40,365 nt of DNA from SAR86 cluster bacterium REDSEA-S09_B4 (GTDB lineage Bacteria > Pseudomonadota > Gammaproteobacteria > Magnimaribacterales > Magnimaribacteraceae). Position 1 is the stretch's first letter; the number at the start of each line of letters is the position of its first letter. The stretch lies in the NCBI GenBank assembly GCA_001628005.1, contig LUQU01000043.1, positions 1-40,365 of the forward strand, written 5' to 3'. Below are positions 18,240 through 30,821 of this stretch, in pieces. The position numbers and the translations under genes were made by a program. Below the pieces are notes generated by a model. That model searched no databases, was not told the DNA's origin, and saw only the letters and a program-made list of their open reading frames with translations.

Positions 18240-19637
18240 ATGGCCGATATTCTCTTTTGGAACGAATGTAAAAAAACCTTAGAAAGAGACTTGGCCGTCG
18301 AGGAATATTCTACATGGATTGCTCCTTTAAAGCTAAAAGAAAATGTGGGTATAACTCCAACGTCTTATTCCGTTCTGGCTCCAAACAACTTTATCCTTGA
18401 TTGGGTAGAAGAGAACTATGGAAACTCAATAAAAGAAAGGCTTGTAGCGATTACCAGTCAGAGTGACTTGCATGTTAATTTTGAAGTAATTCATGAAGGC
18501 GAAAACAACTCAATTGCTAACAGGCAGCTAAAAAATATAGAAACAGAACAAAGTGGCTTTGTTGAAGCTACTCAGGGAAAAAAACCAGAGATCCACTTTT
18601 CACACAAAAAAGACCATCAAACAAATTTAATTCCTGGATTTACTTTTGACGCTTTTGTGGAAGGCAAATCAAACCACATAGCATTGGCTGCCTCTAAACA
18701 GGTAGCATCAGGGTTAAAAAACTCTTACAACCCTCTTTTCATTTATGGAGGAGTGGGGTTAGGAAAAACTCACCTTATGCATGCAGTAGGAAATCTAATT
18801 AGAAAACAAAACCCTGAAAAAAAGATTACCTATATCCACTCAGAGAAGTTCGTGAGTGATATGGTTAGATCACTACAATTAGGAGCAATTAGTGAATTTA
18901 AACAATATTATAGGTCTTTAGATGCCTTGCTAATCGATGATATTCAGTTTTTTGCAGGAAAAGAACAGTCGCAAGAAGAGCTATTCCATACATTTAATTC
19001 CCTGCTAGAAAGAGGAAGCCAAATGATTTTAACCTGCGACAGGTACCCAAAAGAAATAAATGGCCTAGAAGACAGACTTAAGTCTAGATTGGGATGGGGA
19101 CTTCCGGTCGTAATAGATCCACCAGGGTTAGAAACAAGAGTTGCTATAACACTAAGCAAGGCAGAAGAAATGGGATATAAGCTTGATGAAGAAAGTGCGT
19201 TTTTTATAGCCCAAAAAGTAAGGTCTAATGTAAGGGAACTTGAAGGGGCACTGAAGAGAGTTATAGCCAACTCAAATTTTACTGGAAAAGAGATAGATAT
19301 AGCTTTAATTAAAGATTCCTTAAAGGATTTATTAGCTATCCAGGCTCGACAAGTAAGTGTGGATAATATCCAAAAAACAGTAGCTGAATACTACAACATA
19401 AAATTAAGCGACCTTCTTTCTAAAAGAAGAAGCAGGTCCATAGCCAGACCAAGACAGATGTCAATGTTTTTAGCCAAGGAGCTTACTAACTACAGCCTGC
19501 CGGAAATAGGGGAGTCCTTTGGAGGAAGGGATCACACAACAGTTTTACATGCTTGTAAAAAAATTAAAGAATTAAGAGATTTTAATAATGAAATAGAGGA
19601 AGATTATAGAAATTTATTTAGAGCCTTAACAATTTAA
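18240..19637 (+). CDS. dnaA: chromosomal replication initiator protein DnaA
   Basis: DnaA binds DnaA boxes and opens the origin. The 465-residue protein has domain I (about 1-85, LFWNECKKTLERDL and STWIAPL), a short linker, the AAA+ domain with Walker A GGVGLGKTH (about 176-184) and Walker B LLIDDIQFF, sensor-like RLKSRLGWGL, and the C-terminal DNA-binding domain with SRSIARPRQMSMFLAKELT and the DnaA signature GGRDHTTVLHACKKI. The order dnaA-dnaN-recF-gyrB with gaps of 1-20 bases indicates one operon. The ATG at 18240 has no Shine-Dalgarno. Confidence 0.98.
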   Translation: MADILFWNECKKTLERDLAVEEYSTWIAPLKLKENVGITPTSYSVLAPNNFILDWVEENYGNSIKERLVAITSQSDLHVNFEVIHEGENNSIANRQLKNIETEQSGFVEATQGKKPEIHFSHKKDHQTNLIPGFTFDAFVEGKSNHIALAASKQVASGLKNSYNPLFIYGGVGLGKTHLMHAVGNLIRKQNPEKKITYIHSEKFVSDMVRSLQLGAISEFKQYYRSLDALLIDDIQFFAGKEQSQEELFHTFNSLLERGSQMILTCDRYPKEINGLEDRLKSRLGWGLPVVIDPPGLETRVAITLSKAEEMGYKLDEESAFFIAQKVRSNVRELEGALKRVIANSNFTGKEIDIALIKDSLKDLLAIQARQVSVDNIQKTVAEYYNIKLSDLLSKRRSRSIARPRQMSMFLAKELTNYSLPEIGESFGGRDHTTVLHACKKIKELRDFNNEIEEDYRNLFRALTI

Positions 19638-19640
19638 AAC

Positions 19641-20747
19641 ATGAAATTTACAACAGAAAAAAATGAGATAGTAGATGCCTTGCAAATGGGAGCATCAATA
19701 GCAGAAAGAAGACAAACCATACCTATACTGGCTAATTTGAGGATTGTTACAAGGGAAGGAAAGGTTGAAATTACAGCAACTGACCTAGAAATACAGATTA
19801 AAACACTAACAGAAGTTAAAAAAGTTATAGAAGAAGGAGAGATAACGGTTTCAGCAAGAAAAATGTCAGAATTGTGCAGATCATTACCAGATAAAGAAGA
19901 CTTAGAATTTGACTTAAAAAACGGCAAACTAGCGGTAAGCTCAAAAAATTTCCATGCTGATTTTGCAACTATCTCTGCTTTAGACTTTCCAGAGCTGGAA
20001 ATTAAAGAAGAAACAAATTCTTTGTCTATTTCCTCTTCTGTTTTACAAAGATTACTAAATAAAACGGCCTTTTGTATGGCTTCTCAGGATGTACGGTATT
20101 ACTTAAACGGATTGTTAGTAGAATACAAAGGTGGGGAGGTAAATGCTGTGGCTACGGACGGACACAGATTAGCACTGGCAACAAGCTCATTAGATAAAAC
20201 AAGCTCAATAGAAGGAGAGAGGCAAATTTTACCTAGAAAAGCAGTTTTAGAACTATCCAAGATACTAAGACAAGAAAATGAAGAGATTAAGATAACTTTT
20301 GGAAACTCGAGCCTTAGTATCCAAGATGAGAATCTAGATTTTTCTACTAAATTAATAGATGGAAAGTTTCCTGATTATGAAAAAGTACTGCCCTCAGGAG
20401 AACCTAATTCACTTGAGGTACCTAAAGAAAGCTTGCAATCTGCTCTTTCTAGGGCTTCTGTGCTCTCAAATGAGAAGTATAGGGGGGTTAGGTTCGCATT
20501 AGATAAAAACACCCTGAAACTCACGGCAAACAATCCAGAGAAAGAATCTGCAGAAGAGCTTTTAGATGTTAATTACAACGGTAACCCAATGGAAATAGGC
20601 TTTAATATCGGATATCTTCTCGATGTTTTAGGAACAATAGAAACTGACAATGTAGAATTAAATTTTTATGGAGAAGAAAGCAGCTGTTTAATTAGGGAAC
20701 CAGGGAATCAAACTGAGGTGTATGTAATCATGCCAATGAGACTATGA
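19641..20747 (+). CDS. dnaN: DNA polymerase III beta subunit (sliding clamp)
   Basis: DnaN is the ring that tethers DNA polymerase III to its template. The 368-residue protein has the normal length and three-domain shape: it opens MKFTTEKNEIVDALQ, contains ATDLEIQI near residue 50, AVATDGHRLAL (about 170-180) between domains, and ends with the clamp terminus VYVIMPMRL. It starts three bases after the dnaA stop and is followed after one base by recF. Confidence 0.98.
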   Translation: MKFTTEKNEIVDALQMGASIAERRQTIPILANLRIVTREGKVEITATDLEIQIKTLTEVKKVIEEGEITVSARKMSELCRSLPDKEDLEFDLKNGKLAVSSKNFHADFATISALDFPELEIKEETNSLSISSSVLQRLLNKTAFCMASQDVRYYLNGLLVEYKGGEVNAVATDGHRLALATSSLDKTSSIEGERQILPRKAVLELSKILRQENEEIKITFGNSSLSIQDENLDFSTKLIDGKFPDYEKVLPSGEPNSLEVPKESLQSALSRASVLSNEKYRGVRFALDKNTLKLTANNPEKESAEELLDVNYNGNPMEIGFNIGYLLDVLGTIETDNVELNFYGEESSCLIREPGNQTEVYVIMPMRL

Positions 20748-20748
20748 G

Positions 20749-21816
20749 ATGTCCATTGCAAGAGTATTTATTAAAAACTTTAGACTTTTCAGGGAAATAG
20801 ACCTAGACTTAAATAAAGAAAACCTGTTAATCCTAGGGCCAAATGGGTCAGGTAAAACCTCTGTTCTGGAGGCAATAAATCTATTAATTTCTAGAAAATC
20901 TATCAAGACTAGGGATCTGAAAGAGTGCATTAATGATGACAGTGAGGGATTCTCTCTTGGGTTAGAAATAATAAATAAACAGGAAGTTTTAACAATAAAA
21001 GCTGCTAAACAGGCTAACAAAAGGATAACTATAAAAACTGAAGCTGGTAACACTACAGTAAAGAAAGAAAACCTACCTATCGTCCAGTTTATTCAAGCAA
21101 AAGACTTAAGAATGATTGAAGGCGAAGCAGAACTAAGAAGAGACTTTTTTAATAAAACCATGTTCCACGTGGAACATTCTTCAGAAATTGACTATAAAAA
21201 TTATAAGAAAGCATTAAGCCAAAGGAATATTTCGCTAAAAAGAAAGGTCTCAGAAGGAGAGCTTAGGGTTTGGAATGAGGCCCTAATAGACACAGGCAAC
21301 ATATTAGCTGAAAAACAAAAGTCTTTTTTTAAAGGAATCTTTAAAAAGTCACTAGAAGAAAAGGGAAAAAAAGTAGAGACAGAGGACATATTTTTAAATC
21401 AAATAAATGTAGTATTTAAAAAAGGTTGGCCAGACCATATTTCTTTAAAAAGGGCTTTAGTTGAGTCGACAGAGAAAGATCGTGCGTTAGGTTATACAAG
21501 CGTTGGCCCACACAGACTAGACCTTAAGTATTTTATAAACAACAAACTAGCTAAATCATTTTTATCTAGAGGACAGCAGAAGCTATTGATTATATTGAAT
21601 TTTTTTAAGTTTAATGACATCTTGGTAACTAAGAATAAATCAGGAATAGTTTACTTGATCGATGACATTACTTCAGAGCTAGACCAACAAAACTTAGCAA
21701 TGGTTTTGGAACAGGCAACTGAACTAAAAGCACAATTATTAATTACAGCAATAAGAGGAAAAAGCCTGTCAAATATGACACCCTTTTTAGATAAATTTAG
21801 ACAGCTAAATCTTTGA
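20749..21816 (+). CDS. recF: DNA replication and repair protein RecF
   Basis: RecF is an SMC-like ATPase that helps load RecA at gaps. The 355-residue protein has Walker A GPNGSGKTS (about 30-38), the ABC signature region FLSRGQQKLL (about 268-277) and Walker B YLIDDITSELD. It begins ARVFIKNFRLFREIDLDL, as in the family. Its coding sequence carries a perfect parS site at 21161-21176. It follows dnaN by one base; gyrB starts 20 bases later. Confidence 0.96.
   Translation: MSIARVFIKNFRLFREIDLDLNKENLLILGPNGSGKTSVLEAINLLISRKSIKTRDLKECINDDSEGFSLGLEIINKQEVLTIKAAKQANKRITIKTEAGNTTVKKENLPIVQFIQAKDLRMIEGEAELRRDFFNKTMFHVEHSSEIDYKNYKKALSQRNISLKRKVSEGELRVWNEALIDTGNILAEKQKSFFKGIFKKSLEEKGKKVETEDIFLNQINVVFKKGWPDHISLKRALVESTEKDRALGYTSVGPHRLDLKYFINNKLAKSFLSRGQQKLLIILNFFKFNDILVTKNKSGIVYLIDDITSELDQQNLAMVLEQATELKAQLLITAIRGKSLSNMTPFLDKFRQLNL
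21161..21176. promoter_or_regulatory. perfect parS site inside recF
   Basis: TGTTCCACGTGGAACA is a complete 16-base palindrome identical to the parS form reported for Pseudomonas. It is about 10 kb from parA-parB and 3 kb from the dnaA control region, where centromere sites are expected. It is embedded in codons of recF, which limits drift only if ParB binding is under selection. Confidence 0.9.
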
Positions 21817-21827
21817 AAATAAGTTAA

Positions 21828-25069
<3,242 letters not shown>

Positions 25070-25081
25070 TGAGGATTAAGC

Positions 25082-25633
25082 CTAAGTCTCCAAAACATAC
25101 TTAACCGCATCCAAAAGATTGTTAAAGCATCTTTCTTCAGGGGGGCAGTGCTTTGAGGACAATGTCCCCTCCCCATAACCGGTTTTAACTAAAAGAGGAG
25201 TGCAGCCATAATTGATAGCGCACAACACGTCAGATTCCTTGTCCCCAATAAAGAAACTATTTTTTAAAGAACAACCCAGCCTTTCTTCAATTTCATCTAA
25301 AAGCCCCGTTTGTGGTTTTCTACAAGAACAGTTCTCTTCTGGAGCATGAGGACAAAAAGCAACATGATCTATCTTGCCTCCTGCTTCCTGCACCAAGAAA
25401 GACATGTGATCGTGAACGGCTTGGAGTTGTTTTTCATTAATAATTTTTTTACTTATACACGCTTGGTTCGTAGCTATAACCACATTGAAGCCCGCATCAG
25501 TTAATTTCTTCATGGCTAACAAACTGCCCTCTATGGGCTTGAATTCCTCTTTTTTTGTAACGTAGCCCCAAAGGTCTTCGTTTATAACCCCATCTCTGTC
25601 TAGCACGATAGGTTTAGGGGAAGATTCAGACAC
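25082..25633 (-). CDS. gmhB: D-glycero-D-manno-heptose-1,7-bisphosphate 7-phosphatase
   Basis: GmhB removes the 7-phosphate from heptose bisphosphate in the ADP-heptose pathway for the lipopolysaccharide core. The 183-residue HAD-family protein has the nucleophile motif VLDRDGVINED (about 10-20), ATNQACISK, and the zinc-binding loop CPHAPEENCSCRKPQ typical of GmhB, followed by FFIGDKESDVLCA. It begins immediately after the GlyRS stop codon. GmhB beside glycyl-tRNA synthetase and plsC is the known gammaproteobacterial arrangement. Confidence 0.93.
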   Translation of the reverse strand: MSESSPKPIVLDRDGVINEDLWGYVTKKEEFKPIEGSLLAMKKLTDAGFNVVIATNQACISKKIINEKQLQAVHDHMSFLVQEAGGKIDHVAFCPHAPEENCSCRKPQTGLLDEIEERLGCSLKNSFFIGDKESDVLCAINYGCTPLLVKTGYGEGTLSSKHCPPEERCFNNLLDAVKYVLET

Positions 25634-26992
25634 TTACTTTAATATCTCCTGAAGATAAGCAACCGTTTCTTTTTGATGAATCCTTTCTTGTTCCATGCTA
25701 TCTCTGTTTCTGACTGTTACGGTTTGGTCTTCAAGAGTTTGAAAATCTAAAGTAATGCAAAGGGGTGTTCCAACTTCATCATGCCTTCTGTAGCTTTTAC
25801 CAATATTTCCTGAATTCTCTAACAAGACTCTACCAAGTCCAAGTCCTTGGAGCTTGCCCTTAAGACTGGTTGCAGCTGAAACTAAGTCTTCATTATTTCT
25901 CTTAAGAGGAATAACTGCTGCTTTTATCGGAGAAAGGTGAGGTTTTAGCGAAAGAACTGTTCTTTCTTTCCCGTCTTCTAATTCTTGAACTTCATAGGAT
26001 TCGTTTAAAACAGCTAAAACACCTCTTTCAACCCCAGCAGCAGGCTCAATTACATAGGGGACTGTCCATTCTTTGGTTTCTCTATCTTGAATAGCTAGTT
26101 TTGCATTAGAAGAAGTGTTCTTAACTACTTTGGCGTTTATAGAAAGCTCAGATTGATTTTTAGTATGAGAGCCTAAGTCAAAGTCAGTTCTGTTAGCCAC
26201 TCCTTCTAGTTCTTCTAAGCCATGAGGGAATTTATACATAATATCTATTGTAGACTTGGAATAATGTGCCAATTCTTTCTTTGGTACATCATATAAATCA
26301 AGCTTTTCTTCAGAAATACCCTGCTTTGACCACCAATTTAGCCTGTTTTTTACCCAAAATTGATGCCATTCTTCATCTGTTCCAGGTTTTACAAAGAACT
26401 CTAGTTCCATTTGTTCCATTTCCCTTACTCTAAATATAAAGTTTCTTGGAGTGACCTCATTTCTAAAGGCCTTTCCTATTTGTGCTATGCCAAATGGCAA
26501 ACTTTTAGAGGTAGAGTCAACAACATTTTTAAAGTTCGTAAAAGTTTGTTGCGCTGTTTCAGGCCGCAGATAGGCAAAAGAAGTTCCATCATCTATGGGG
26601 CCCAAGTTTGTTTTAAACATTAGATTAAAAGGCCTGGGTTCTGTTAGGTCTTTAGAGCCACAAGAAGGGCAGGCTGACTTCTCTAAATGATCAGCTCTCC
26701 ATCTTGAGTTACAAGACCTGCAATCAACAAGCGGGTCTGTAAATGTCTCCTCGTGACCCGATTGTTTCAATACCTCTGGATTAGTTAAAATTGCAGCATC
26801 TAATCCCTCAACATCGTCTCTCTCATAAACCATTGATCTCCACCAGGCCTGCTTTAGATTACTCTTTAATTCAACACCTAACGGCCCATAGTCGTACAAC
26901 CCCTGAAGCCCCCCATAAATTTCATTTGTTTGAAAAATAAAGCCTCGTCTCTTGCAAAGAGCTACAAGTTCTTCCATTGATTTAGCTGGCAT
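25634..26992 (-). CDS. glyS: glycyl-tRNA synthetase, single-chain (alpha2) type
   Basis: The enzyme charges tRNA-Gly with glycine. This 452-residue class II protein is the single-chain homodimeric type: [20 protein letters not shown] near the start, a zinc-finger-like C91-C94-C108-C111, motif 2 around [20 protein letters not shown] (173-192) and motif 3 with [12 protein letters not shown], then an anticodon-binding domain ending LQEILK. Most gammaproteobacteria use an unrelated two-subunit GlyRS (glyQ-glyS), usually between gmhB and the lpxL-like gene. Here the alpha2 enzyme occupies exactly that place, and neither glyQ nor the beta-subunit glyS is in the window. In-place displacement by a transferred gene is the simplest reading. 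The symbol glyS is also used for this type in some genomes; some use glyQS. Confidence 0.93.
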   Translation of the reverse strand: MPAKSMEELVALCKRRGFIFQTNEIYGGLQGLYDYGPLGVELKSNLKQAWWRSMVYERDDVEGLDAAILTNPEVLKQSGHEETFTDPLVDCRSCNSRWRADHLEKSACPSCGSKDLTEPRPFNLMFKTNLGPIDDGTSFAYLRPETAQQTFTNFKNVVDSTSKSLPFGIAQIGKAFRNEVTPRNFIFRVREMEQMELEFFVKPGTDEEWHQFWVKNRLNWWSKQGISEEKLDLYDVPKKELAHYSKSTIDIMYKFPHGLEELEGVANRTDFDLGSHTKNQSELSINAKVVKNTSSNAKLAIQDRETKEWTVPYVIEPAAGVERGVLAVLNESYEVQELEDGKERTVLSLKPHLSPIKAAVIPLKRNNEDLVSAATSLKGKLQGLGLGRVLLENSGNIGKSYRRHDEVGTPLCITLDFQTLEDQTVTVRNRDSMEQERIHQKETVAYLQEILK

Positions 26993-27014
26993 ATTTATAT
27001 CTAAATTAATTGAT

Positions 27015-27032
27015 ATAGTGAGTACTTACTAT
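27015..27032. repeat. inverted repeat upstream of the GlyRS gene
   Basis: ATAGTGAGTACTTACTAT is a near-perfect 18-base inverted repeat (one G/T pair mismatched) in the 54-bp gap between lpxL and the GlyRS gene, about 23 bases upstream of its start codon. This is the widest gap within the lpxL-to-plsC part of the unit. It could be an operator or a small hairpin; no terminator-like T-run follows it. Confidence 0.45.
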
Positions 27033-27046
27033 CATTTATATATTCT

Positions 27047-27919
27047 TTAATAGGGATTTTTAAAAGTTGAATGTTTAAACCTCTTGTATTCCCAAGCGTA
27101 CTGTTCGGGAGCTTTCATTATACATTTTTCTAGTTCTCTATTCATAAGATTTACACCGTCTTGAACATCTAAATCATTCAACTGATTTATCTTTTCGCTA
27201 AAAATAATTTTAAATCCTTGGCCCCTACTCTGCCTTAAACAAATAACTGAATGGCAGGGACTTTTTGTTTTTCTTGACAGGGTAGAGACAAGAGACACAG
27301 TTAATGCAGAGACGCCAAAAAAGCTTGAAATAATGCCATTATCTTTTTTTGGTACCTGGTCGCTAGCCATCAGTATTAAATTACCATCCCTGAGGGCAGT
27401 TAATGAAGACCTAACTCCTCCAGAATCTGCTATTACCATCTTTGCGCCCATTAATTCTCTGGCACTTTTTATAATTGAATCTAGTGCAGAAATTTTAGCA
27501 GGCGTATAAGGAACGGTGGTTTTAAAGTTATTAGCAACAAAGTTTAGGAGAATTTCTATATTGCCTATATGCGGAGTAAATAAGATTACTCCCCTACCTT
27601 CCTCTAAACTTCTTAAAATTAAATCCTTCCCTTCTACCTCCACCAATTTGTTTATGTCAAGTTTAGGGTAAGTAATCCAACATTTTCCCGATTCAAACAA
27701 GCTTTTAGAGGTCTCTTTTAAGCTTTTTCTAGTTAAATTGTAGGTTTCCTTAGAAGTTTTATCAGGAAAACATATTTGTAGGTTAGTTTTTGTAGTGTTT
27801 TTTAAAGAATTTGGAACGATTGATAGCAAAAAACCACTTATTTCACCCAAAAAATGTATATTTTTAAGTGAAATATAGCTAAAAAGGGTTAAAAATAGCT
27901 TTAAAAGGCCATTAAGCAT
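27047..27919 (-). CDS. lpxL: lipid A biosynthesis acyltransferase (LpxL/HtrB family)
   Basis: Members of this family add a secondary acyl chain to lipid A at the inner membrane. The 290-residue protein has an N-terminal hydrophobic stretch, the family sequence GRGVILFTPHIGNIEILL with the HX4E catalytic motif (HIGNIE), a later ASDQVPKKDNGI segment corresponding to the conserved DQ region, and SFFGVSALTV. It starts 10 bases after the trkH stop. Which acyl group and position are used cannot be told. Pseudomonas carries a similar acyltransferase at this place between the GlyRS genes and trkA. Confidence 0.88.
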   Translation of the reverse strand: MLNGLLKLFLTLFSYISLKNIHFLGEISGFLLSIVPNSLKNTTKTNLQICFPDKTSKETYNLTRKSLKETSKSLFESGKCWITYPKLDINKLVEVEGKDLILRSLEEGRGVILFTPHIGNIEILLNFVANNFKTTVPYTPAKISALDSIIKSARELMGAKMVIADSGGVRSSLTALRDGNLILMASDQVPKKDNGIISSFFGVSALTVSLVSTLSRKTKSPCHSVICLRQSRGQGFKIIFSEKINQLNDLDVQDGVNLMNRELEKCIMKAPEQYAWEYKRFKHSTFKNPY

Positions 27920-27929
27920 GTATTTTTAC

Positions 27930-29381
27930 CTATTTTTTCCAAAAAGCGGGCGTAAAAAGCACTAAAAGTGTAAATATTTCTAATCTACCCAGAATCATAG
28001 CTATACACAAACCAATTTTCGAGTAATCATTAAGTGATTGATAGTTATTTGCAACGTCACCTAAGCCCGGCCCCAGGTTGTTTAATGTAGCACCAACAGC
28101 TGAAAACGAAGTAATAAAATCATTTCCTTGTGCTAACAAAAACATAAATAAGATAATAAAAACAATAACATATATGGAAAAGAATCCCCAAACTGACTCT
28201 GCAATTCTTGGGCTAACAGCTTTTTTCCCTAATTTTATCGAAATTACTGCATTGGGATGAATCAATTTAGTTATTTCTCCAGCACTTTGTTTTGCAAGAA
28301 CAAGAGTTCTTATGACCTTTATGCCTCCGCCTGTAGACCCAGCACAAGCACCAATAAAAGCCGTAAAAAGAAGTAAGATAGGAACAAATAGAGGCCAGTT
28401 TGAGTAATTTGACGTAAGAAAGCCTGTGGTTGTGGCTATTGAAACTACCTGAAAGGCACTTTCTTGTATCAAATTTTCACCCGGGGTTTCTAGATATATG
28501 CCTAGAGTTAGAAAAGTTAATGCAAAAGCAGATATTAGAATAAAAAAGTAAGCCTTAACTTCTGAGTCATATATGTAATGTAGAAGCCTTTTTTTAGTCC
28601 ATGCAATGTAGTGAAGGCCAAAGTTTATCCCAGCTATAACCATAAAAATTACAGCTGTCCACCTGATGTTGGACTGGGAAAAGAAACCAAAACTCTCGTC
28701 ATGAGTAGAAAAACCACCGATAGATACTGTTGAAAAGGAATGGCAAATTGCGTCATAAGTGGTCATTCCAAAGAATTTGTAGAAAGCAGCACAAAGGATA
28801 GTCATTGTCAGGTAGACATACCATAAGGCTTTTGCAGTTTCTTTAATTCTGGGAGTTAATTTTGAGTCTTTTAAGGGCCCTGGCGTCTCTGCTTTATATA
28901 ACTGCATACCTCCAATACCCAATAGTGGTAATACAGCTACAGCTAACACTATTATGCCCATGCCCCCCAGCCATTGCAGAAGTTGTCTGTAAAACAGTAT
29001 AGACCTAGGGAGTTCATCAAGGCCTGTTAGAACTGTCGCCCCAGTTGTGGTCAATCCAGATATAGATTCAAACAAAGAATCTACATAAGAAATTTCTATT
29101 TCTTCGGCGATAATGAATGGAAATGAACCGAAAATCGCTAAAACTATCCAAAAAAGGACTGTTATGATAAATCCATCCTTTGTCCTTAAGTCTTCTTTTC
29201 TAGAAGAATTAGTAATATAGAGAAGAAAGCCACAGAGAAAGGTAGCTAAAAGAGTATTAAAAAATACTTTAATTAGACCAAATTCATCGTAATAATAGGC
29301 TACAGCAGCAGGAAACAGCTGGGCTGTGCTAAATAGCATCAAAAGTATGCCCAGAATTCTAAGGGTGTATAGAAAATTCAT
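27930..29381 (-). CDS. trkH: potassium uptake protein TrkH
   Basis: TrkH is the membrane channel of the Trk potassium system. The 483-residue protein has about ten or more membrane segments and the four selectivity-filter-like loops: SISGLTTTGATVL, FSTVSIGGFSTHD, VSIATTTGFLTSNY and FSAVGATLNNLGPGL. ACAGSTGGGIKVIR is the conserved segment near the fourth repeat. It lies six bases after trkA, so channel and regulatory subunit are coexpressed. Confidence 0.96.
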   Translation of the reverse strand: MNFLYTLRILGILLMLFSTAQLFPAAVAYYYDEFGLIKVFFNTLLATFLCGFLLYITNSSRKEDLRTKDGFIITVLFWIVLAIFGSFPFIIAEEIEISYVDSLFESISGLTTTGATVLTGLDELPRSILFYRQLLQWLGGMGIIVLAVAVLPLLGIGGMQLYKAETPGPLKDSKLTPRIKETAKALWYVYLTMTILCAAFYKFFGMTTYDAICHSFSTVSIGGFSTHDESFGFFSQSNIRWTAVIFMVIAGINFGLHYIAWTKKRLLHYIYDSEVKAYFFILISAFALTFLTLGIYLETPGENLIQESAFQVVSIATTTGFLTSNYSNWPLFVPILLLFTAFIGACAGSTGGGIKVIRTLVLAKQSAGEITKLIHPNAVISIKLGKKAVSPRIAESVWGFFSIYVIVFIILFMFLLAQGNDFITSFSAVGATLNNLGPGLGDVANNYQSLNDYSKIGLCIAMILGRLEIFTLLVLFTPAFWKK

Positions 29382-29387
29382 TTCAGC

Positions 29388-30761
29388 TTAATAATGCGGA
29401 GAAAAAATATCTTTAATTTGGGGCAGAAGCTTCTTGTCAGTTAAAAAAAGTATAACATGATCATTTTCGCGTAATTTAACATTATCATGGGCGATTTTAG
29501 CCTTATTTTTACGGATGATAGCACCAATTGTTGCTCCTAGAGGTAGTTTTATAGTCCCTAATTCTTTACCCACAACATCTCCGTTCCCATTAGGTGAAGG
29601 CCTTACAATAGTTTCTATAGCTTCAGCTACCCCTCTTCTTAAAGAATGTACTTTTACAACTTCATCTCCAGCCAGTTCTGACAGGAAGGTGCCTATTGTG
29701 ATTTGAGAAGGAGCGATAGCAACATCTATGCTCTTTCCCTGGACTAAATCCACATAAGCTTCATTATTAATGAGAGCAATAACCTTATGGGCGCCCATCT
29801 CCTTTGCTAACATACAAGACATAACATTGGCTTCATCATCATTTGTAACAGCCACGAACGCATCGCAGTCTTCTATGTTTTCTTCATGCAAGAGAGACTT
29901 ATCTGAAACATTCCCCTCTAAAACAATTGTGTCTAGTAAGCTTTCAGAGATTTTTTTTGCTCTGGAGGGGTCAGACTCAATAATTTTTACTCTGTGGTTG
30001 CCTTCAATTTGTTCTGCAAGACTACTTCCAATTTTCCCTCCGCCAGCTATAACAACATACTTGTAGGGATCCTCCTTTGTCCTCATTTCATTTATAACTT
30101 TTTTTGCATCTTTTTTTCTAGCTATAAAAAATACCTCATCACCAGCCATAACTGTAGTTGTGCCTTTTGGGATAATGGCACCACCGCTTCTAAATATTGC
30201 AGCAACACGCGTGTCCACATTGGGCATGTGTTTTTTTAGATCGGCTATTTCGTGGCCTATCAAAGGGCCTCCGCTGACAGCCCTAACTCCCACCAGATTT
30301 AACAAACCATCTCCAAATTCTAGAACTTGCAAAGAACCCGGGGTGTCTATTAAAGCTTGAATATGATTTGTAATAAGTTTTTCAGGACTTACAACTATGT
30401 CAACAGGTATAACCCCTGCATCAATTGCTTCCTTAGTTTTATTTTGTAAGTAAGAAGACTCTCTAATCCTGGCGATTGTCTTAACATTCTTTGACAGAAC
30501 TTTAGACATTAGGCTAGAAACAATATTAATTTCATCGCTGCCTGTAACTGCAACAACCATATCTGCTTCCTTAATGCCCGCGTTAACTAAAGTGGTGGGA
30601 TAAGAGCAACTTCCAGCTATGGTACTTATGTCTGCTTCTTCTTCCAGGTGATGAAGCGTGGCTGGGTTTTCATCAACAACCGTAACGTCGTTGTCCTCTT
30701 TAGACAATGAAATGGCCAGTGTGCTTCCAACTGTGCCTGCCCCAAGAATAATTATCTTCAA
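29388..30761 (-). CDS. trkA: Trk potassium transport regulatory protein TrkA
   Basis: TrkA is the cytoplasmic NAD(H)/ATP-binding subunit that gates TrkH. The 457-residue protein has two tandem halves, each with an RCK-N Rossmann domain: MKIIILGAGTVGSTLAISL at the start and KYVVIAGGGKIGSSLAEQI near residue 232. Each is followed by an RCK-C domain. The length is as in E. coli (458). The rsmB gene, usually between fmt and trkA in gammaproteobacteria, is absent; only 60 bases separate trkA from fmt. Confidence 0.97.
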   Translation of the reverse strand: MKIIILGAGTVGSTLAISLSKEDNDVTVVDENPATLHHLEEEADISTIAGSCSYPTTLVNAGIKEADMVVAVTGSDEINIVSSLMSKVLSKNVKTIARIRESSYLQNKTKEAIDAGVIPVDIVVSPEKLITNHIQALIDTPGSLQVLEFGDGLLNLVGVRAVSGGPLIGHEIADLKKHMPNVDTRVAAIFRSGGAIIPKGTTTVMAGDEVFFIARKKDAKKVINEMRTKEDPYKYVVIAGGGKIGSSLAEQIEGNHRVKIIESDPSRAKKISESLLDTIVLEGNVSDKSLLHEENIEDCDAFVAVTNDDEANVMSCMLAKEMGAHKVIALINNEAYVDLVQGKSIDVAIAPSQITIGTFLSELAGDEVVKVHSLRRGVAEAIETIVRPSPNGNGDVVGKELGTIKLPLGATIGAIIRKNKAKIAHDNVKLRENDHVILFLTDKKLLPQIKDIFSPHY

Positions 30762-30821
30762 AAGTTTTCCTTCCCGGAAATCAAGTTTTTTCGATTATAA
30801 ACCTATTTATGATCCTAACTA

